64,000 nucleotides of DNA from Sanguibacter suaedae (GCF_016342785.1 NZ_JAEINH010000008.1:104432-168431), one strand, 5' to 3'. Numbered from the stretch's first letter, positions 22,012 through 32,961 are shown. Notes: generated by a model not told the origin, from the letters alone. A program made the numbers and translations.

Positions 22012-24855
22012 TCAGCGGACCGGACCGTCGCCCACCGGCGTCCCGGGTGCCGGCGCGGGGCGCCCGAGCAGGTATCCCTGGACCAGCACGCAGCCCACGT
22101 CGCGGAGCGCGGCGAGCTGCCCCTCCTCCTCCACCCCCTCGGCGATGACCTCGATGCCGAGCTCCTGTGCGAGGGACAGGACGGCGCGGACGACCGCGAG
22201 GGACGCCTCGTGCTGCGGCAGCCGCATGATGAAGCTCCGGTCGATCTTCACCTGGTCCACGGGCAGCGTCTGCAGCCATGCGAGCGTCGAGTAGCCCGTG
22301 CCGAAGTCGTCGAGCGCGATGCGCACCCCGAGCTTGCGGAGCTCCGCCATCCGCTCGATCACCCCGGGGAGGTCCACGAGGGACCTGCTCTCGACGACCT
22401 CGAGGTGCAGCTGGCCGGGGTCGAGCGCGTTGCGCGCGAGGTCGGACCGCACGGCGGGCACGAGCCGCGGGTCGACGAGCGTCGCGCTGGCCAGGTTCAC
22501 CGCGACGCGCATCGGCTCGCCCGGGGGGCGGTGCCACCGGGCGAGCTCGTCGCACGCGGCCGCGAGCGCCCAGAGGTCCAGCTCCGTCACGAGCCCCGCC
22601 TCCTCCGCCAGGGGCAGGAACGCACCGGGCGCGAGGAGTCCCAGGCGCGGGTGCTCCCAGCGCAGGAGAGCCTCTGCCCCCACGACGACGGGCGGACCGT
22701 CGGCAGAGACGTCGACGACCGGCTGGAAGAACAGGCGCAGCTCGCCGGCCCCCGCTGCCCGCCCGAGCTCGGACTCGAACGACGGTGCGACGCGCCGGGC
22801 CAGCGACTCCCCCGCGACGGCGACCTGGTTGCGCCCGGACTGCTTGGCGACGTACATCGCCGAGTCGGCGGACTTCAGGAGCCGGTCCCCCCGTCCGTCG
22901 GGACCTGTGTGGATCGCGACGCCCATGCTCGCGGTGATGCGGACCTCGCGCCCGTCGAGCCTGAACGGTTCGTCGAGGGCGTCGACGAGCCGTGTGGCGA
23001 CGGCGTAGGGCTGGCGCTCGTCCTCGACGCCGTCGAGGAGGACCGCGAACTCGTCCCCTCCGAGCCTGCCCACGAGGTCGCCGGGCCTCAGCTCGCCCCG
23101 GAGTCGTGCGCTCACCTGGCGCAGCAGCTCGTCGCCCGCCGCGTGCCCGAGGCCGTCGTTGATGTGCTTGAAGCGGTCGAGGTCGCAGAAGAGGACCGCC
23201 GTGCTGCGGCCGCTCTCGGAAGCGCGCAGCACCTCGTCGAGCCGGCGCGCGAACAGCACCCTGTTGGGGAGGCCGGTGAGCGCGTCGTGCTGGGACTGGT
23301 GGCGGACGGTGGCGAGCAGGCGTGCGTTCTGCAGCGCGGTGGCACCCTGGTCGCTCACACCTGCGATGCGGGCGAGCGCCTCTGCATGACGGGGGGTCCC
23401 GCCGACGGACGTCGTGAATCCCGCGGTGGCGACGCCGAGGAGCTCGTCGCCGGCGAGGAGCGGCACGACGATGACGCTCCTCGAGCCGGTCGACGCGAGG
23501 ACGCGCGCGAGGACCGGGCTCGCCGTGAGCGCGTCGACGAGCACCGGGTCGCGCCGCCGGAGGATCGCGAGGAGCTCGGGGACCTCCTCGGAACGGAAGG
23601 TCGCGGTCGAGAGCAGGTCCCGCTGCTCCTGGGTGTGCCCCGCGGACGCGACGGGTCGCAGCGCGCCGTCCGACGGGTCCCAGAGCATGACGGTGGCGGC
23701 ACGGCACCCGACGATCTTGGGGATGCTCGTGGCGAGGACGTCTGCGACGGCGGTCGGCTCGGACACCGTCGAGAGGTCGTGGGCGAGGGAGAGGAGGTCC
23801 TCGGTGCGCTCCTGCTCGCGCCGGCTGCCCTCGAGCGCCGTGAGCAGGTCGAGGGCCGCTGCGCCGTGCCGGGCGTAGGCCTCGAGCAGCGCGCGCGTGT
23901 CGTCCGTCAGGCGCCGTCCGGCCGACTCGAGAGCGACGAGTCGCCCGTAGGTCCTGCGCGGGGACGAGACGTCGACGACGACGGCCCCCGGCCCGGGGTC
24001 GGCCCCCTCGAGGAGGGCGAGAGCGAGCGCCTCCGCGCGATCCTGGGGCACGCCGCGGCTGCGGACCACCGCGTCGGTGCCGTCCGTCGGGTCGAGGGCG
24101 AGCACGTAGCCGAGGTCGCCCGCGACCGTCCCGGCGTGCTCGACGATCCCGTCGAGCACGGACTCGACGTCGGGGCTCGCCACGAGGTCGGAGGCCGCGA
24201 GCTGGAGCTCCTGCATCTGCAGGCGCAGCGCCACGAGCCGGGACTCGAGATCTCGGACCCTGCGACCCCACAGGGGCGTGCGCCGCTCCTGCCACGCGAC
24301 CTCGTAGCGGCACAGTCCTCGTGCCGCCGTCCCGCACCCGGAGTGGTCCACGTGCGCGGGCGGCAGGCCCCAGAGGAGCGGGATCGCCGAGAAGAGCCCC
24401 TGGGCGTACTCGCAGTCGAGGTGCGAGGGGGTGTACCCCTCGTGGAGCTGGAAGCTGAAGACGGCCGACGTCCGGGTGACCTCGAGGAGGGACAGCGTCG
24501 ACGTCGTCGAGAAGTGCTTGGTGACCGACGGCAGGCGCTTGTAGACCTCGCGCGGCGTCCCGAACCCACGGAGGATCGGCAGGAGCGGGAGCGCGACCGC
24601 GTTCTTGAACGACTCCGCCCCGACCTCGAACATCACCCGGTCGTGACCGACGACTGCCGTCGCGGCCTCGAAGAGCCTGATGCGGGTGTCGTACCCGACC
24701 CAGTGCGTGGGGTCCTCGAGCTGGGGCACCGTCCACGGCACCCGGGCGCGCTCGAGGAGGTCCGCGACGCCGGCGTCGCCCGTGCGCTCACGCACGTACT
24801 GCAGCAACAGCTTGGTCGTGATTCCGGACGTCTCGCGGGGGTCGTTGAAGGCCAT
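22012..24855 (-). CDS. Cyclic-di-GMP signalling protein: sensor-like N terminus, GAF regions, GGDEF and EAL domains
   Basis: A 947-residue cytoplasmic protein, no membrane segment seen. Residues 1-195 form a sensor-like module; its end ([10 protein letters not shown] ... [16 protein letters not shown]) has the three-cysteine spacing of V4R-type small-molecule domains, an inference. Two GAF-like regions follow (about 215-340 and 350-520). The GGDEF domain has an intact RLGGDEF near residue 600 with an RPGD inhibitory site five residues before it. The EAL domain has GAEALLRW near 727, [13 protein letters not shown] near 850, KIDRSF and AEGVEEEGQ, so both synthesis and breakdown of c-di-GMP look possible. 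The ATG at 24855 has AGGGGTG upstream. It lies 72 bp after an ABC permease gene. Confidence 0.9.
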   Translation of the reverse strand: MAFNDPRETSGITTKLLLQYVRERTGDAGVADLLERARVPWTVPQLEDPTHWVGYDTRIRLFEAATAVVGHDRVMFEVGAESFKNAVALPLLPILRGFGTPREVYKRLPSVTKHFSTTSTLSLLEVTRTSAVFSFQLHEGYTPSHLDCEYAQGLFSAIPLLWGLPPAHVDHSGCGTAARGLCRYEVAWQERRTPLWGRRVRDLESRLVALRLQMQELQLAASDLVASPDVESVLDGIVEHAGTVAGDLGYVLALDPTDGTDAVVRSRGVPQDRAEALALALLEGADPGPGAVVVDVSSPRRTYGRLVALESAGRRLTDDTRALLEAYARHGAAALDLLTALEGSRREQERTEDLLSLAHDLSTVSEPTAVADVLATSIPKIVGCRAATVMLWDPSDGALRPVASAGHTQEQRDLLSTATFRSEEVPELLAILRRRDPVLVDALTASPVLARVLASTGSRSVIVVPLLAGDELLGVATAGFTTSVGGTPRHAEALARIAGVSDQGATALQNARLLATVRHQSQHDALTGLPNRVLFARRLDEVLRASESGRSTAVLFCDLDRFKHINDGLGHAAGDELLRQVSARLRGELRPGDLVGRLGGDEFAVLLDGVEDERQPYAVATRLVDALDEPFRLDGREVRITASMGVAIHTGPDGRGDRLLKSADSAMYVAKQSGRNQVAVAGESLARRVAPSFESELGRAAGAGELRLFFQPVVDVSADGPPVVVGAEALLRWEHPRLGLLAPGAFLPLAEEAGLVTELDLWALAAACDELARWHRPPGEPMRVAVNLASATLVDPRLVPAVRSDLARNALDPGQLHLEVVESRSLVDLPGVIERMAELRKLGVRIALDDFGTGYSTLAWLQTLPVDQVKIDRSFIMRLPQHEASLAVVRAVLSLAQELGIEVIAEGVEEEGQLAALRDVGCVLVQGYLLGRPAPAPGTPVGDGPVR

Positions 24856-24927
24856 CGTGCCACCCCTATCGGCAGCGACCTGGTGATCGTGAGGACTCCC
24901 GTCGCAGGTCGGGACGGCACTCTCGGG

Positions 24928-26439
24928 TCAGCGGGCTGCGCTGCGCCCGGCCACCACGACGGCGCCGCCGGCGAGGAGCACCTGTACGACGACGAGACCC
25001 CACGTCGGGGCACCTGTGACGAGCGCCACCGCGGACGGGAGGCTGCACAGGACAGCGAGATCGGGGCCGCGCAGGAGCGTGGAGACCGCGCTGCTCGACA
25101 CAGCGCCGAAGGGCGTCGCGAGCAACGGGGACGACCAGTCCGGCAGCGGCCGGTAGGCGCCGCGGACCGCGGCGGCCCCGAACGCGACGGATGCGGAACC
25201 GGTCAGGAGGACCCATGCGGCGTCGCCGACGACGTGCGCGGACAGCATGATCGAGACGGCGAGCGTGGCGGTCAGCCCCGGTACGACGCACCGGGCTCGT
25301 CGGGTGGCCCGCGACCCGAGCGGGAGGACCGCGTCGAGGGCGGGGACGACGACGGCGGTCCGCGCCCCCCGCGCCCCGACCGCTGCGGCACAGAGCCCGA
25401 CGGTCACGAGCACGACGGCGAGCCCGGGCCCACCCCCGAGGACGGGGACCTGCTGCGCGACCAGCCCGGCGCACCCCGCGGCGACCGTCCGTGCAAGCGC
25501 TCCGGGATCGCGCAGCAGGTCGACCCCCTCGGAGGCGACGACCGCCGTCCGCGGTCCCCGCACCGCGCTGAAGGACGTCGCGGACCGCCGCGACCCCGAG
25601 CGCTCGCGGGACATCGCCCGTCCGAGCTCTCGGGTGTCGAGCGACAGCGTCGCGCCCGAGGCATGACCGACGGACGCAGAGGCGGACGTGAGGGTCGCCG
25701 CGCCCACCCTGCCCAGCCTGCTCGCCCAGAGCGCGAGGAGCCCGGCACAGACCACCGCGCCCACCGTGAGCGCGGGCCAGGCCGCGTCGGTCCACCACGC
25801 GGCGTCGTCCACCCCCATCATCGTCCGGGGAGCCAGGAGCAGGAGGACCGCGCCGACGGCGGGCACCGCACCGACGAGGACCTCGGTGGCGGTGAGCAGG
25901 CCCCCGGGGACGCGGCCCCCGACCTGGAGGAGCCCCGCGAGGGACACGGTGACCGACCCGACCTCGGCACCGGTCACCAGCGCGACCAGGACGCTCGTTG
26001 TGGTCACCACGTCGAGCGTCGTGGCCACGACCACCACCGTCGCCACAGCGCAGACCACCGTCGCGACGAGAGCCGCACGCAGGCACGCCGGCACGAGGAC
26101 ACCGCGACGACGGACCGGCAGGGGCAGCCACCACTGCGCGACGTGCGGCGGGACGCTCACGGGACCGAGCCGGAGAGCGGCCCACCCGGTGAGCGTGGCG
26201 AGGGACGCGACCAGGACGGTGCGCACGAGCCCGGAGGCGAAAGGCTGCCCCTCGGTCGCGGCGGTGAGGAGAGCGTCGCGCACCGCACCCGCGACACCGA
26301 GCAGGAGCACCGCCGCGAGGGCGACGCAGACCGCGGCGTAGGTCACGTCCGTGAGGATCTCGCCGACCGTACGTCGGGGCCCGGCTGCTCCGGCGCGCAG
26401 CTCCCGGCGGAGCGACCGGACGTCCACGGCGCCGGTCAC
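24928..26439 (-). CDS. ABC transporter permease, large polytopic membrane protein
   Basis: A 503-residue membrane protein with about 10-12 hydrophobic helices (for example YAAVCVALAAVLLLGVAGAV and PAVGAVLLLLAPR). Length and layout resemble the DUF6297-type actinobacterial permeases, but I am not certain of the family. The GTG start at 26439 overlaps the stop of the ATPase gene (GTGA), so the two form one transporter, probably an exporter since no binding protein is present. Substrate is unknown. The ATPase-permease pair is inserted between ribF and rpsO. Confidence 0.75.
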   Translation of the reverse strand: MTGAVDVRSLRRELRAGAAGPRRTVGEILTDVTYAAVCVALAAVLLLGVAGAVRDALLTAATEGQPFASGLVRTVLVASLATLTGWAALRLGPVSVPPHVAQWWLPLPVRRRGVLVPACLRAALVATVVCAVATVVVVATTLDVVTTTSVLVALVTGAEVGSVTVSLAGLLQVGGRVPGGLLTATEVLVGAVPAVGAVLLLLAPRTMMGVDDAAWWTDAAWPALTVGAVVCAGLLALWASRLGRVGAATLTSASASVGHASGATLSLDTRELGRAMSRERSGSRRSATSFSAVRGPRTAVVASEGVDLLRDPGALARTVAAGCAGLVAQQVPVLGGGPGLAVVLVTVGLCAAAVGARGARTAVVVPALDAVLPLGSRATRRARCVVPGLTATLAVSIMLSAHVVGDAAWVLLTGSASVAFGAAAVRGAYRPLPDWSSPLLATPFGAVSSSAVSTLLRGPDLAVLCSLPSAVALVTGAPTWGLVVVQVLLAGGAVVVAGRSAAR

Positions 26440-27113
26440 CCTCGGTCCCCTGCGAGCCGGTCGGCGGCGTCCTGCGCGTGGACGACGACGCACCGGTCGC
26501 CGACGACGAGCACCGGCGCCCCGACCTCGCGCAGGAGGACGGGGTCGTGCGTGGCGAGGAGCACGGCCGTCCCTCGGGCCTGCTCGTCGCGGATCATCGT
26601 CGCGAGCGCGCGGCGCATGTCGCCGTCGAGGCGCTGCTCCGGCTCGTCGAGCACCATGAGCTCGCGGGGACGCGCGAACGCCGCGGCGAGCAGGAGCCTG
26701 CGTCGCTGCCCGGACGACAGCGACGCCGGGTACCTCGACCCGGCGTCGAGGATCCCGAACCGGTCGAGGAGGTCGTCGACGACGCCCTCGGGGCCGGGCG
26801 TCGCGTGGCCGCGGGCGACGAGGAGGAGATGTTCGCGCGCCGTCACCCCGGGGATGAACGCCTCGGTGTCCAGGACGGAGGCGACGGCGGCACGGAACCA
26901 CGCCTCACGCTCGTCGACGGCGCGACCCAGCACCTCGACGCGACCTCCCACCGGTTCGAGGAGACCGAGGACGGTCCGCAGGAGCGTCGACTTGCCCGCA
27001 CCGTTGTCGCCGACGACGCTCAGGACGTCACCCCGCTCGAGCGCGACGTCGACCGGGCCGCACGCCGGAGAACGGTCGTGACCGACGACGAGGCCATGCG
27101 TCCGCAGGACCAT
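26436..27113 (-). CDS. ABC transporter ATP-binding protein
   Basis: A 225-residue ATPase with Walker A GDNGAGKSTLLRT near residue 34, signature LSSGQRRRLLLAAAF near 128, Walker B ELMVLDEPEQRLD and the switch His in ATHDPVLL. The N-terminal strand is VLRTHGLVVGHDRSPACGPV. The ATG lies 3 bp after the ribF stop and the 3' end overlaps the permease gene by 4 bp, so the pair appears to be read from the truB-ribF transcript. This links an exporter of unknown cargo with translation genes. Confidence 0.9.
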   Translation of the reverse strand: MVLRTHGLVVGHDRSPACGPVDVALERGDVLSVVGDNGAGKSTLLRTVLGLLEPVGGRVEVLGRAVDEREAWFRAAVASVLDTEAFIPGVTAREHLLLVARGHATPGPEGVVDDLLDRFGILDAGSRYPASLSSGQRRRLLLAAAFARPRELMVLDEPEQRLDGDMRRALATMIRDEQARGTAVLLATHDPVLLREVGAPVLVVGDRCVVVHAQDAADRLAGDRG

Positions 27114-27116
27114 CCG

Positions 27117-28082
27117 TCAGCGTCCGAGGAGGATGGCCCTGGCCCGGGCGACGTCGGCGTCCATCTGCACAATCAGGGGGTCGAGCCCGTCGAAGCGCAC
27201 CGTGGGTCGGAGGTGCTCGACGAGCTCGAGGACGACGGTCTCCCCGTAGAGGTCGAGGTCGGTGCGGTCGAGGACGTAGGCCTCGACACGACGCTGGACC
27301 CCGTCGAACGTCGGGTTGGTCCCGATGGAGATCGCGGCGGGCAGGACGCCGTCCGGGGTGTCCGGACGGGTCGTGAGGAGGTCGGGGCGACGCAACCAGC
27401 CTGCGTACACGCCGTCGGCAGGGACGAGACCCTCGGCGTCCTGGGAGAGGTTGGCCGTGGGGAAACCGAGCTCCCGGCCGCGCGCATCGCCGTGCACGAC
27501 CTCCCCCCGCAGCGTGTGGGAACGGCCCAGGACCGCGGCAGCCCCGGCCACGTCCCCCTCGAGGAGGAGCTCACGGACGACCGTCGACGACCAGCGGGCC
27601 CCCTGGGTCTCGCCGACGTCGTCGACGACGTCGACGTCGAACCCGTGCACCTCGCCCAGCGCGACCATCGCGTCGAGGTCCCCTGCGTTGTCCCGCCCGA
27701 AGCGGACGTCCCGTCCCACGACGACCGTGGTGGCGTGGAGACCCTCGACGAGGCAGGAGACGACGAACTCCTCGGGTGTCTGCCGGGCGAAGCCGAGCGT
27801 GTACTCGAGGAGGAGCACGGCGTCGACGCCGTGCCGGGCCAGGAGATCGAGGCGCTGCTCGGTGCCGCAGATCAGCGGTGGGGCCTCGTCGGGCCTGTGC
27901 ACCTGCGCCGGGTGCGGGTCGAACGTCACCGCGACCGCTCGGGCGCCCGTGCCGCGGGCACGGCCGACGATGCGCGCGAGGACCTCCGCGTGACCGCGGT
28001 GCACGCCGTCGAAGCTGCCGATCGTGACGACCGTCGGGCCGTAACCGTCCGGGACCTCGTCGAGGCGTCTCCAGCGCTGCAC
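27117..28082 (-). CDS. ribF: Bifunctional riboflavin kinase / FMN adenylyltransferase
   Basis: A 321-residue enzyme that makes FMN and then FAD from riboflavin. The N-terminal nucleotidyltransferase carries VVTIGSFDGVHRGHAEVL and VVGRDVRFGRDNAG; the C-terminal kinase has the GRELGFPTANL motif. The start is GTG at 28082 (VQRWRRLDEV) with GGAGCAGGT directly upstream; a longer upstream frame has no conserved sequence. It follows truB by 76 bp. Nothing resembling an FMN riboswitch was found before it. Confidence 0.96.
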   Translation of the reverse strand: MQRWRRLDEVPDGYGPTVVTIGSFDGVHRGHAEVLARIVGRARGTGARAVAVTFDPHPAQVHRPDEAPPLICGTEQRLDLLARHGVDAVLLLEYTLGFARQTPEEFVVSCLVEGLHATTVVVGRDVRFGRDNAGDLDAMVALGEVHGFDVDVVDDVGETQGARWSSTVVRELLLEGDVAGAAAVLGRSHTLRGEVVHGDARGRELGFPTANLSQDAEGLVPADGVYAGWLRRPDLLTTRPDTPDGVLPAAISIGTNPTFDGVQRRVEAYVLDRTDLDLYGETVVLELVEHLRPTVRFDGLDPLIVQMDADVARARAILLGR

Positions 28083-28158
28083 ACCTGCTCCTGCCGTTGA
28101 ATGGGGCGGTGACACCGCCTCGGGTCCTAGGGTGCCACGGAAGGGCACCGGGGGACGC

Positions 28159-29106
28159 TCAGCCCGCGGGTGCGAACACGAGCACCGGTCGGGCGTGCCG
28201 TCCGTCGTCCTCGAGGAGGGCGATGAGCCTGCCGTCGGGAGAGATTCCGGCGACGGTCCCCGAGCCTGGCTCGCGCGCCCCCGTGAGTCGTCTGCCGTGG
28301 CCGAGGTCACGCACCTCGTCGTCCGTGAGGTCCCGGGTGTCGAAGGTCGCGCGGGCCGCGTCCGCGAGCGGGAGGACGGTGATGCTGCCGTCGCTGTCCA
28401 CCTGCGCTGCGAGCTCCTCGAGGGTCGACGCCCTCCCGAGCGTGTGGTTGCCGACCCGGGTCCGTCGCAGCATGGTCAGGTGGCCTCCGCACCCGAGCCC
28501 CGCACCGAGGTCTCTCGCGAGCGCGCGGACGTAGGTCCCGGAGGAGCACACGACGGTGGCGTCGACGTCGATCACCGCGAGCCCGTCGACGACGGTCCGC
28601 CGCACCGACGTCACGTCGAATCGCGGGACGCGCACGGGTCGCGCCTCGAGCGCGACGTCCTCGCCGGCCCGGACCCGTGCGTACGACCGCTTGCCGTCCA
28701 CCTTGATGGCGCTCACGGAGCTCGGGACCTGAAGGATGTCGCCGGTGAGCCGCCGAACGCCCTCGTCGAGCAGGACGTCCGTGACGCGATCCGCGCCGAG
28801 GCTCTCGAGGACGTCGCCCTGGGCGTCGTCCGTGGTCGTCGAGAGACCCAGGCGGATCGTGGTGACGTACTCCTTGTCGACGCCCACCAGGTAGGTGAGC
28901 AGCTTGGTGGCACGCCCGACGCCCACCACCAGCACGCCCGTCGCCATCGGGTCGAGCGTGCCCGCGTGACCGACCTTGCGGGTGGCGGCGAGCCGACGCA
29001 TCCTGCCGACGACGTCGTGGCTGGTCCACCCCTCGGGCTTGTCGACGATCACGAGCCCGTCCGGGGCCGCCGGGCGTCTCGGCGCGTCGGTGGTGGGGCC
29101 TGTCAT
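28159..29106 (-). CDS. truB: tRNA pseudouridine(55) synthase
   Basis: A 315-residue enzyme that isomerises U55 in the T loop of tRNAs. Catalytic Asp52 is in [45 protein letters not shown] and [14 protein letters not shown] are also typical. A C-terminal extension of about 30 residues could be a PUA-like remnant. The ATG overlaps the rbfA stop by 4 bp, as in the infB-rbfA-truB group of most bacteria. Confidence 0.96.
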   Translation of the reverse strand: MTGPTTDAPRRPAAPDGLVIVDKPEGWTSHDVVGRMRRLAATRKVGHAGTLDPMATGVLVVGVGRATKLLTYLVGVDKEYVTTIRLGLSTTTDDAQGDVLESLGADRVTDVLLDEGVRRLTGDILQVPSSVSAIKVDGKRSYARVRAGEDVALEARPVRVPRFDVTSVRRTVVDGLAVIDVDATVVCSSGTYVRALARDLGAGLGCGGHLTMLRRTRVGNHTLGRASTLEELAAQVDSDGSITVLPLADAARATFDTRDLTDDEVRDLGHGRRLTGAREPGSGTVAGISPDGRLIALLEDDGRHARPVLVFAPAG

Positions 29107-29552
29107 GCGTCGGAGGCGCCGGCCTCGTCCTGTGCGCCGGGCTTCCTGTACGGGTCCTCGTCGCCCGCGTACCGCGCGGTGGCGCGGAGCTCGGCGAGCT
29201 CCTTGTCGCGGCGTGCCGCCTCGAGGAGCGCTGCGTCGAACTGCGCGGCGTTCTCGGGGACGGAGTCGAGGTGGAACTCGAGGGTCGGGGTGAGACGGAT
29301 CCCCGTCTGCTTGCCCACCTCGGAACGGATGAGCCCCTTGGCGCTCTCGAGCGCTGCGGCGGAGCCGGCCCGCGCCTCCTCGTCGCCGAGGACCGTGTAG
29401 AACACGGAGGCGTTCTGGAGGTCACCGGTGACCCGGACGTCGGTGACGGTGACGAAGCCGAGACGCGGGTCCTTGATACGGGTGTCGATCATCGACGCGA
29501 CGATGACCTGGATGCGCTCGGCGAGCTTGCGCGCCCTCGGGTGGTCGACCAT
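29103..29552 (-). CDS. rbfA: 30S ribosome-binding factor A
   Basis: A 149-residue KH-like factor needed for late 16S rRNA processing and cold growth in other bacteria. Seen: [40 protein letters not shown] and the [17 protein letters not shown] region. The ATG is 42 bp after the infB stop. The acidic C-terminal tail is longer than in E. coli but common in actinobacteria. It overlaps truB by 4 bp. Confidence 0.95.
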   Translation of the reverse strand: MVDHPRARKLAERIQVIVASMIDTRIKDPRLGFVTVTDVRVTGDLQNASVFYTVLGDEEARAGSAAALESAKGLIRSEVGKQTGIRLTPTLEFHLDSVPENAAQFDAALLEAARRDKELAELRATARYAGDEDPYRKPGAQDEAGASDA

Positions 29553-29594
29553 GGCGGTGCCTCTCTGTCTGGTGGGCCGTGCCGCGGTACTACC

Positions 29595-32441
29595 TCAGCT
29601 GCGCGGCTTCTCGCGCATCTCGAACGTCTCGATGACGTCGTCGACGCGGAGATCGTTGAACGACCCCAGGCCGATGCCGCACTCGTAGCCCTCGCGGACC
29701 TCGGTGGCGTCGTCCTTGAACCGCTTGAGGGACTCGACCGAGAGGTTGTCCTCGATGACGGTCCCGTTGCGCAGGACGCGGGCCTTCGTGTTGCGGCGGA
29801 TCGTGCCGGAGCGCACGAGGCAACCGGCGATGTTCCCGAACTTCGAGGAACGGAAGACCTCGCGGACCTCCGCGGTGCCGAGCTGGGCTTCCTCGTACTC
29901 GGGCTTGAGCATGCCCTTGAGAGCAGCCTCGACGTCGTCGATCGCCTGGTAGATGACCGAGTAGAACTTGATGTCGACGCCCTCGCGGTCCGCGAGCTCC
30001 GCGACACGCTCCCCCGTCTTGACGTTGAACCCGATGATCACGGCGTTGTCGACCGTGGCGAGGTTGACGTCGTTCTGGGTGATCGCACCCACACCGCGGT
30101 GGATGACGCGCAGGTCGACCTCGTCGCCCACGTCGATCTTGAGCAGCGCGTCCTCGAGGGCCTCGACCGCACCGGAGACGTCGCCCTTGAGGACGAGGTT
30201 GAGGGTCTCGACCTTGCCCTGCTGGAGAGCCTGGGTGAAGTCCTCGAGGCTGATGCGCTTGCGACGCTTCGCGAGGAGCGCTGCACGCTCCGCCGCCTCG
30301 CGCTTCTCGGCGATCTGCCGTGCGGTCCGGTCGTCGGGAGCGACGAGGAACGTGTCGCCTGCCCGCGGGACGGAGGTGAGACCGAGGACCATGACGGGCC
30401 GCGCCGGGGTGGCCTCCTCGACGGGCTCGCCGTGCTCGTCGAACATCGCACGGACTCGCCCGTAGGCCGTTCCGGCGACGATCGAGTCGCCGACCTGGAG
30501 GGTTCCCGACTGGACGAGGATGGTCGCGACGGCGCCGCGGCCCTTGTCGAGGTTCGCCTCGATGGCGACACCACGGGCGTCCTTGTCGGGGTTCGCCCGG
30601 AGGTCCAGAGCAGCGTCCGCTGTGAGGAGCACGGCCTCGATGAGGTCGTCGATGCCGGTACGGCGGAGCGCGGAGATGTTCACGAACATCGTCTCGCCCC
30701 CGTACTCCTCGGCGACGAGGTTGTACTCGGTGAGCTGCTGCTTGATCTTGTCCGGGTTGGCGCCTTCCTTGTCGACCTTGTTCACCGCGACCACGATCGG
30801 CACGTTGGCCGCCTGGGCGTGGTTGAGCGCCTCGATCGTCTGGGGCATCACGCCGTCGTCCGCCGCCACCACGAGGATCGCGATGTCGGTGACCTGCGCA
30901 CCACGGGCACGCATGGCGGTGAACGCCTCGTGACCGGGGGTGTCGATGAACGTCAGCGCACGGTCGACGCCCTCGTGCTCGTGGTGCACCTGGTAGGCAC
31001 CGATGTGCTGCGTGATCCCGCCGGCCTCGCCCGCGACGACGTCCGCCGAGCGGATGGCGTCGAGGAGCTTGGTCTTTCCGTGGTCGACGTGACCCATGAC
31101 GGTGACGACGGGAGGACGAGCAGCGAGCTCCTCGTCGCCCTCGTCGGCGAGCTCGGCCTCGAGGTCGATGTCGAAGCCCCCGAGCAGCTCGCGGTCCTCC
31201 TCCTCGGCCGAGACCATCTCGATGACGTAGCCCAGCTCGACGGCGAGGGTCCCGAAGGTGTCCTCGTCGAGCGACTGCGTCGCGGTCGCCATCTCACCGA
31301 GGTGGAAGAGGACCGTGACGAGGCTCGCGGGGTTCGCGTCGATCTTGTCGGCGAAGTCGTTGAGGGACGAGCCGTGACGCAGGCGCACGACGGTCTTGCC
31401 GTTCCCGCGGGGCACCTGCACGCCACCCAGCGAGGGAGCCTGCATCTGCTCGAACTCCTGGCGCTTCGCGCGCTTCGACTTCCGCCCACGGACGGGTCGG
31501 CCACCGGCGCGACCGAACGCACCCTGGGTGCTGCCGCGACCGGCGCCTCCACGGCCGCCACCGCCGGGACGCCCGGCGAAGCCGCCTCCTGCAGGGGCGC
31601 CACCGGGACCGCCGGGGCCACCACCAGGGCGACCCTGGTAGCCACCACGACCGCCGGCAGCACCACCACCAGGTCGGCCTCCCCCGGGTGCCGGGCGCTC
31701 GCCCGGTCGGCCCACCGACGACTTCCCGGGCATCATGCCGGGGTTGGGGCGCGGGGCTCCTGGACGAGGGGCTCCTGGACGAGGGCCACCGGTGCGCTCG
31801 CCGCTGGTCGCGGCAGAGGCGGCCGGGTTCGCGTTGTCGCGCTCCGTCCGCTCCGCGCGCTCGGGCCGCTGCCCCGGACGGGGCATGCCCTGGCTCGTCG
31901 CGAACGGGTTGTTGCCCGGGCGAGGGGCGCCCGGGCGGGGCATCCCCTGGCTCGTCGCGAAGGGGTTGTTGCCAGGACGGGGCGCTGGGCCTCCCTGGCT
32001 GCGGCCGGGCCGTGCCGACTCCGCAGCAGGACGTTCCGCAGCGGGCTTGGGGCCGGGCGTCGCCGGAGCAGCAGGCTTCTCGGCAGCCTTCTCCGTGCTG
32101 GGCGCCTCGGGCGTAGCAGCCGGCGCGGCCGGAGCCGGCGCGGCGGGTGCCGCAGCGGGCTTCGCAGGAGCCGGTGCCGGCGTCGTGTCGGCCGGGGCCT
32201 GCTCGGCAGGAGCAGCAGGCTGCGCGGGGCGAGGTGCTGCGGGCTTCCGGGGAGCGGGCGCGGGCGCCGCCGCCTCGGGCTGCTGGGCCGGGAAGGTGTC
32301 CCGGAGCTTGCGGACCACCGGGGGTTCGATGGTCGATGATGCTGAACGGACGAACTCACCGAGCTCGGTGAGCTTCGTCATGATGGTCTTGCTCTCCACC
32401 CCGAGCTCTTTTGCCAGCTCGTAGACGCGGACCTTTGCCAC
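29595..32441 (-). CDS. infB: Translation initiation factor IF-2
   Basis: A 948-residue GTPase that places initiator tRNA on the ribosome. The N-terminal IF2-N domain ([20 protein letters not shown]) is followed by about 300 residues rich in Ala, Pro, Gly and Arg with a duplicated 19-residue unit. A second IF2-N-like block ([20 protein letters not shown]) precedes the G domain: [17 protein letters not shown] near residue 448, [10 protein letters not shown] and [10 protein letters not shown]. Domains II-IV follow. The GTG at 32441 is preceded by AGGAGAG. Gene order nusA-ylxR-infB-rbfA is conserved. Confidence 0.98.
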   Translation of the reverse strand: MAKVRVYELAKELGVESKTIMTKLTELGEFVRSASSTIEPPVVRKLRDTFPAQQPEAAAPAPAPRKPAAPRPAQPAAPAEQAPADTTPAPAPAKPAAAPAAPAPAAPAATPEAPSTEKAAEKPAAPATPGPKPAAERPAAESARPGRSQGGPAPRPGNNPFATSQGMPRPGAPRPGNNPFATSQGMPRPGQRPERAERTERDNANPAASAATSGERTGGPRPGAPRPGAPRPNPGMMPGKSSVGRPGERPAPGGGRPGGGAAGGRGGYQGRPGGGPGGPGGAPAGGGFAGRPGGGGRGGAGRGSTQGAFGRAGGRPVRGRKSKRAKRQEFEQMQAPSLGGVQVPRGNGKTVVRLRHGSSLNDFADKIDANPASLVTVLFHLGEMATATQSLDEDTFGTLAVELGYVIEMVSAEEEDRELLGGFDIDLEAELADEGDEELAARPPVVTVMGHVDHGKTKLLDAIRSADVVAGEAGGITQHIGAYQVHHEHEGVDRALTFIDTPGHEAFTAMRARGAQVTDIAILVVAADDGVMPQTIEALNHAQAANVPIVVAVNKVDKEGANPDKIKQQLTEYNLVAEEYGGETMFVNISALRRTGIDDLIEAVLLTADAALDLRANPDKDARGVAIEANLDKGRGAVATILVQSGTLQVGDSIVAGTAYGRVRAMFDEHGEPVEEATPARPVMVLGLTSVPRAGDTFLVAPDDRTARQIAEKREAAERAALLAKRRKRISLEDFTQALQQGKVETLNLVLKGDVSGAVEALEDALLKIDVGDEVDLRVIHRGVGAITQNDVNLATVDNAVIIGFNVKTGERVAELADREGVDIKFYSVIYQAIDDVEAALKGMLKPEYEEAQLGTAEVREVFRSSKFGNIAGCLVRSGTIRRNTKARVLRNGTVIEDNLSVESLKRFKDDATEVREGYECGIGLGSFNDLRVDDVIETFEMREKPRS
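31881..31975 (-). repeat. 57-bp tandem duplication in infB
   Basis: Two copies offset by 57 bp encode the unit [19 protein letters not shown] within the disordered N-terminal region of IF-2. The DNA copies differ at several bases, so the duplication is not brand-new. Confidence 0.85.
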
Positions 32442-32497
32442 AACTCTCCTGTCTTGGTCCACCCAAGGCAGGGAGGACCGTCGTTAGTACCGGGAAC

Positions 32498-32953
32498 TCA
32501 TCGGTGAGTACTCATCGGGTGCCCATCGGCGTCTGACCCGCTTCCTTGTCGACGTGTCGTGCCCATGCGGGGCTCGGACCCCAGCATGTCGATGATCCCC
32601 CCGGTCGCCACGCTCCCCTGGACGCGGAGCGCTCTCGCGAAGGCCTTGCGCCGGAGAGCGATCTCACCGCACCGCACGTTGGGGTGCAGCCACGCTCCAC
32701 GGCCCGGGGACGTCCGACGAGGATCGGCGACGACGACGGGAACCCCGTCGACCACGCCGTCCCCCGAGAGGACGAACCGGATCATCTTCGCCTGTGCGTC
32801 CCGAGCTCTGCACCCTACGCAGGTCCGCGTCGGACCCGCGCCCCCTCGACCGGTGTCGAGGGGCTCGCCGTCCGTCGCGGATGAGCGCGGCGGCACAGAA
32901 GATTCACGGGTTCGGGACCCAGGCTCAGCCAGTCTAGCGCGCTCCTCGCCCAT
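32498..32953 (-). CDS. ylxR: YlxR family RNA-binding protein (DUF448)
   Basis: A 151-residue protein. The YlxR core starts near residue 48 with RTCVGCRARD and continues with MIRFVLSGDGVV, GRGAWLHPNVRC and LRRKAFARAL. Such proteins bind RNA or influence transcription of translation genes and RNase P activity in some species. The N-terminal 45 residues are extra and unconserved. The ATG at 32953 is supported by GAGG 6 nt upstream; a GTG at 32896 is the alternative. It lies between nusA and infB. Confidence 0.9.
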   Translation of the reverse strand: MGEERARLAEPGSRTRESSVPPRSSATDGEPLDTGRGGAGPTRTCVGCRARDAQAKMIRFVLSGDGVVDGVPVVVADPRRTSPGRGAWLHPNVRCGEIALRRKAFARALRVQGSVATGGIIDMLGSEPRMGTTRRQGSGSDADGHPMSTHR

Positions 32954-32961
32954 CCGTGACC

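Noticed and set aside
21763..27081. Open frame of more than 1,700 codons on the plus strand across rpsO, the GGDEF-EAL gene and the ABC genes
   Set aside because: It is compositional shadow. It has no family motifs, and recognised proteins occupy the other strand throughout.
28083..28158. FMN riboswitch before ribF
   Set aside because: The 76-bp gap after truB is too short and lacks the conserved multi-helix pattern.
31881..31975. CRISPR or mobile element remnant in infB
   Set aside because: Only two in-frame copies in a disordered coding region; no spacer pattern and no transposase nearby.
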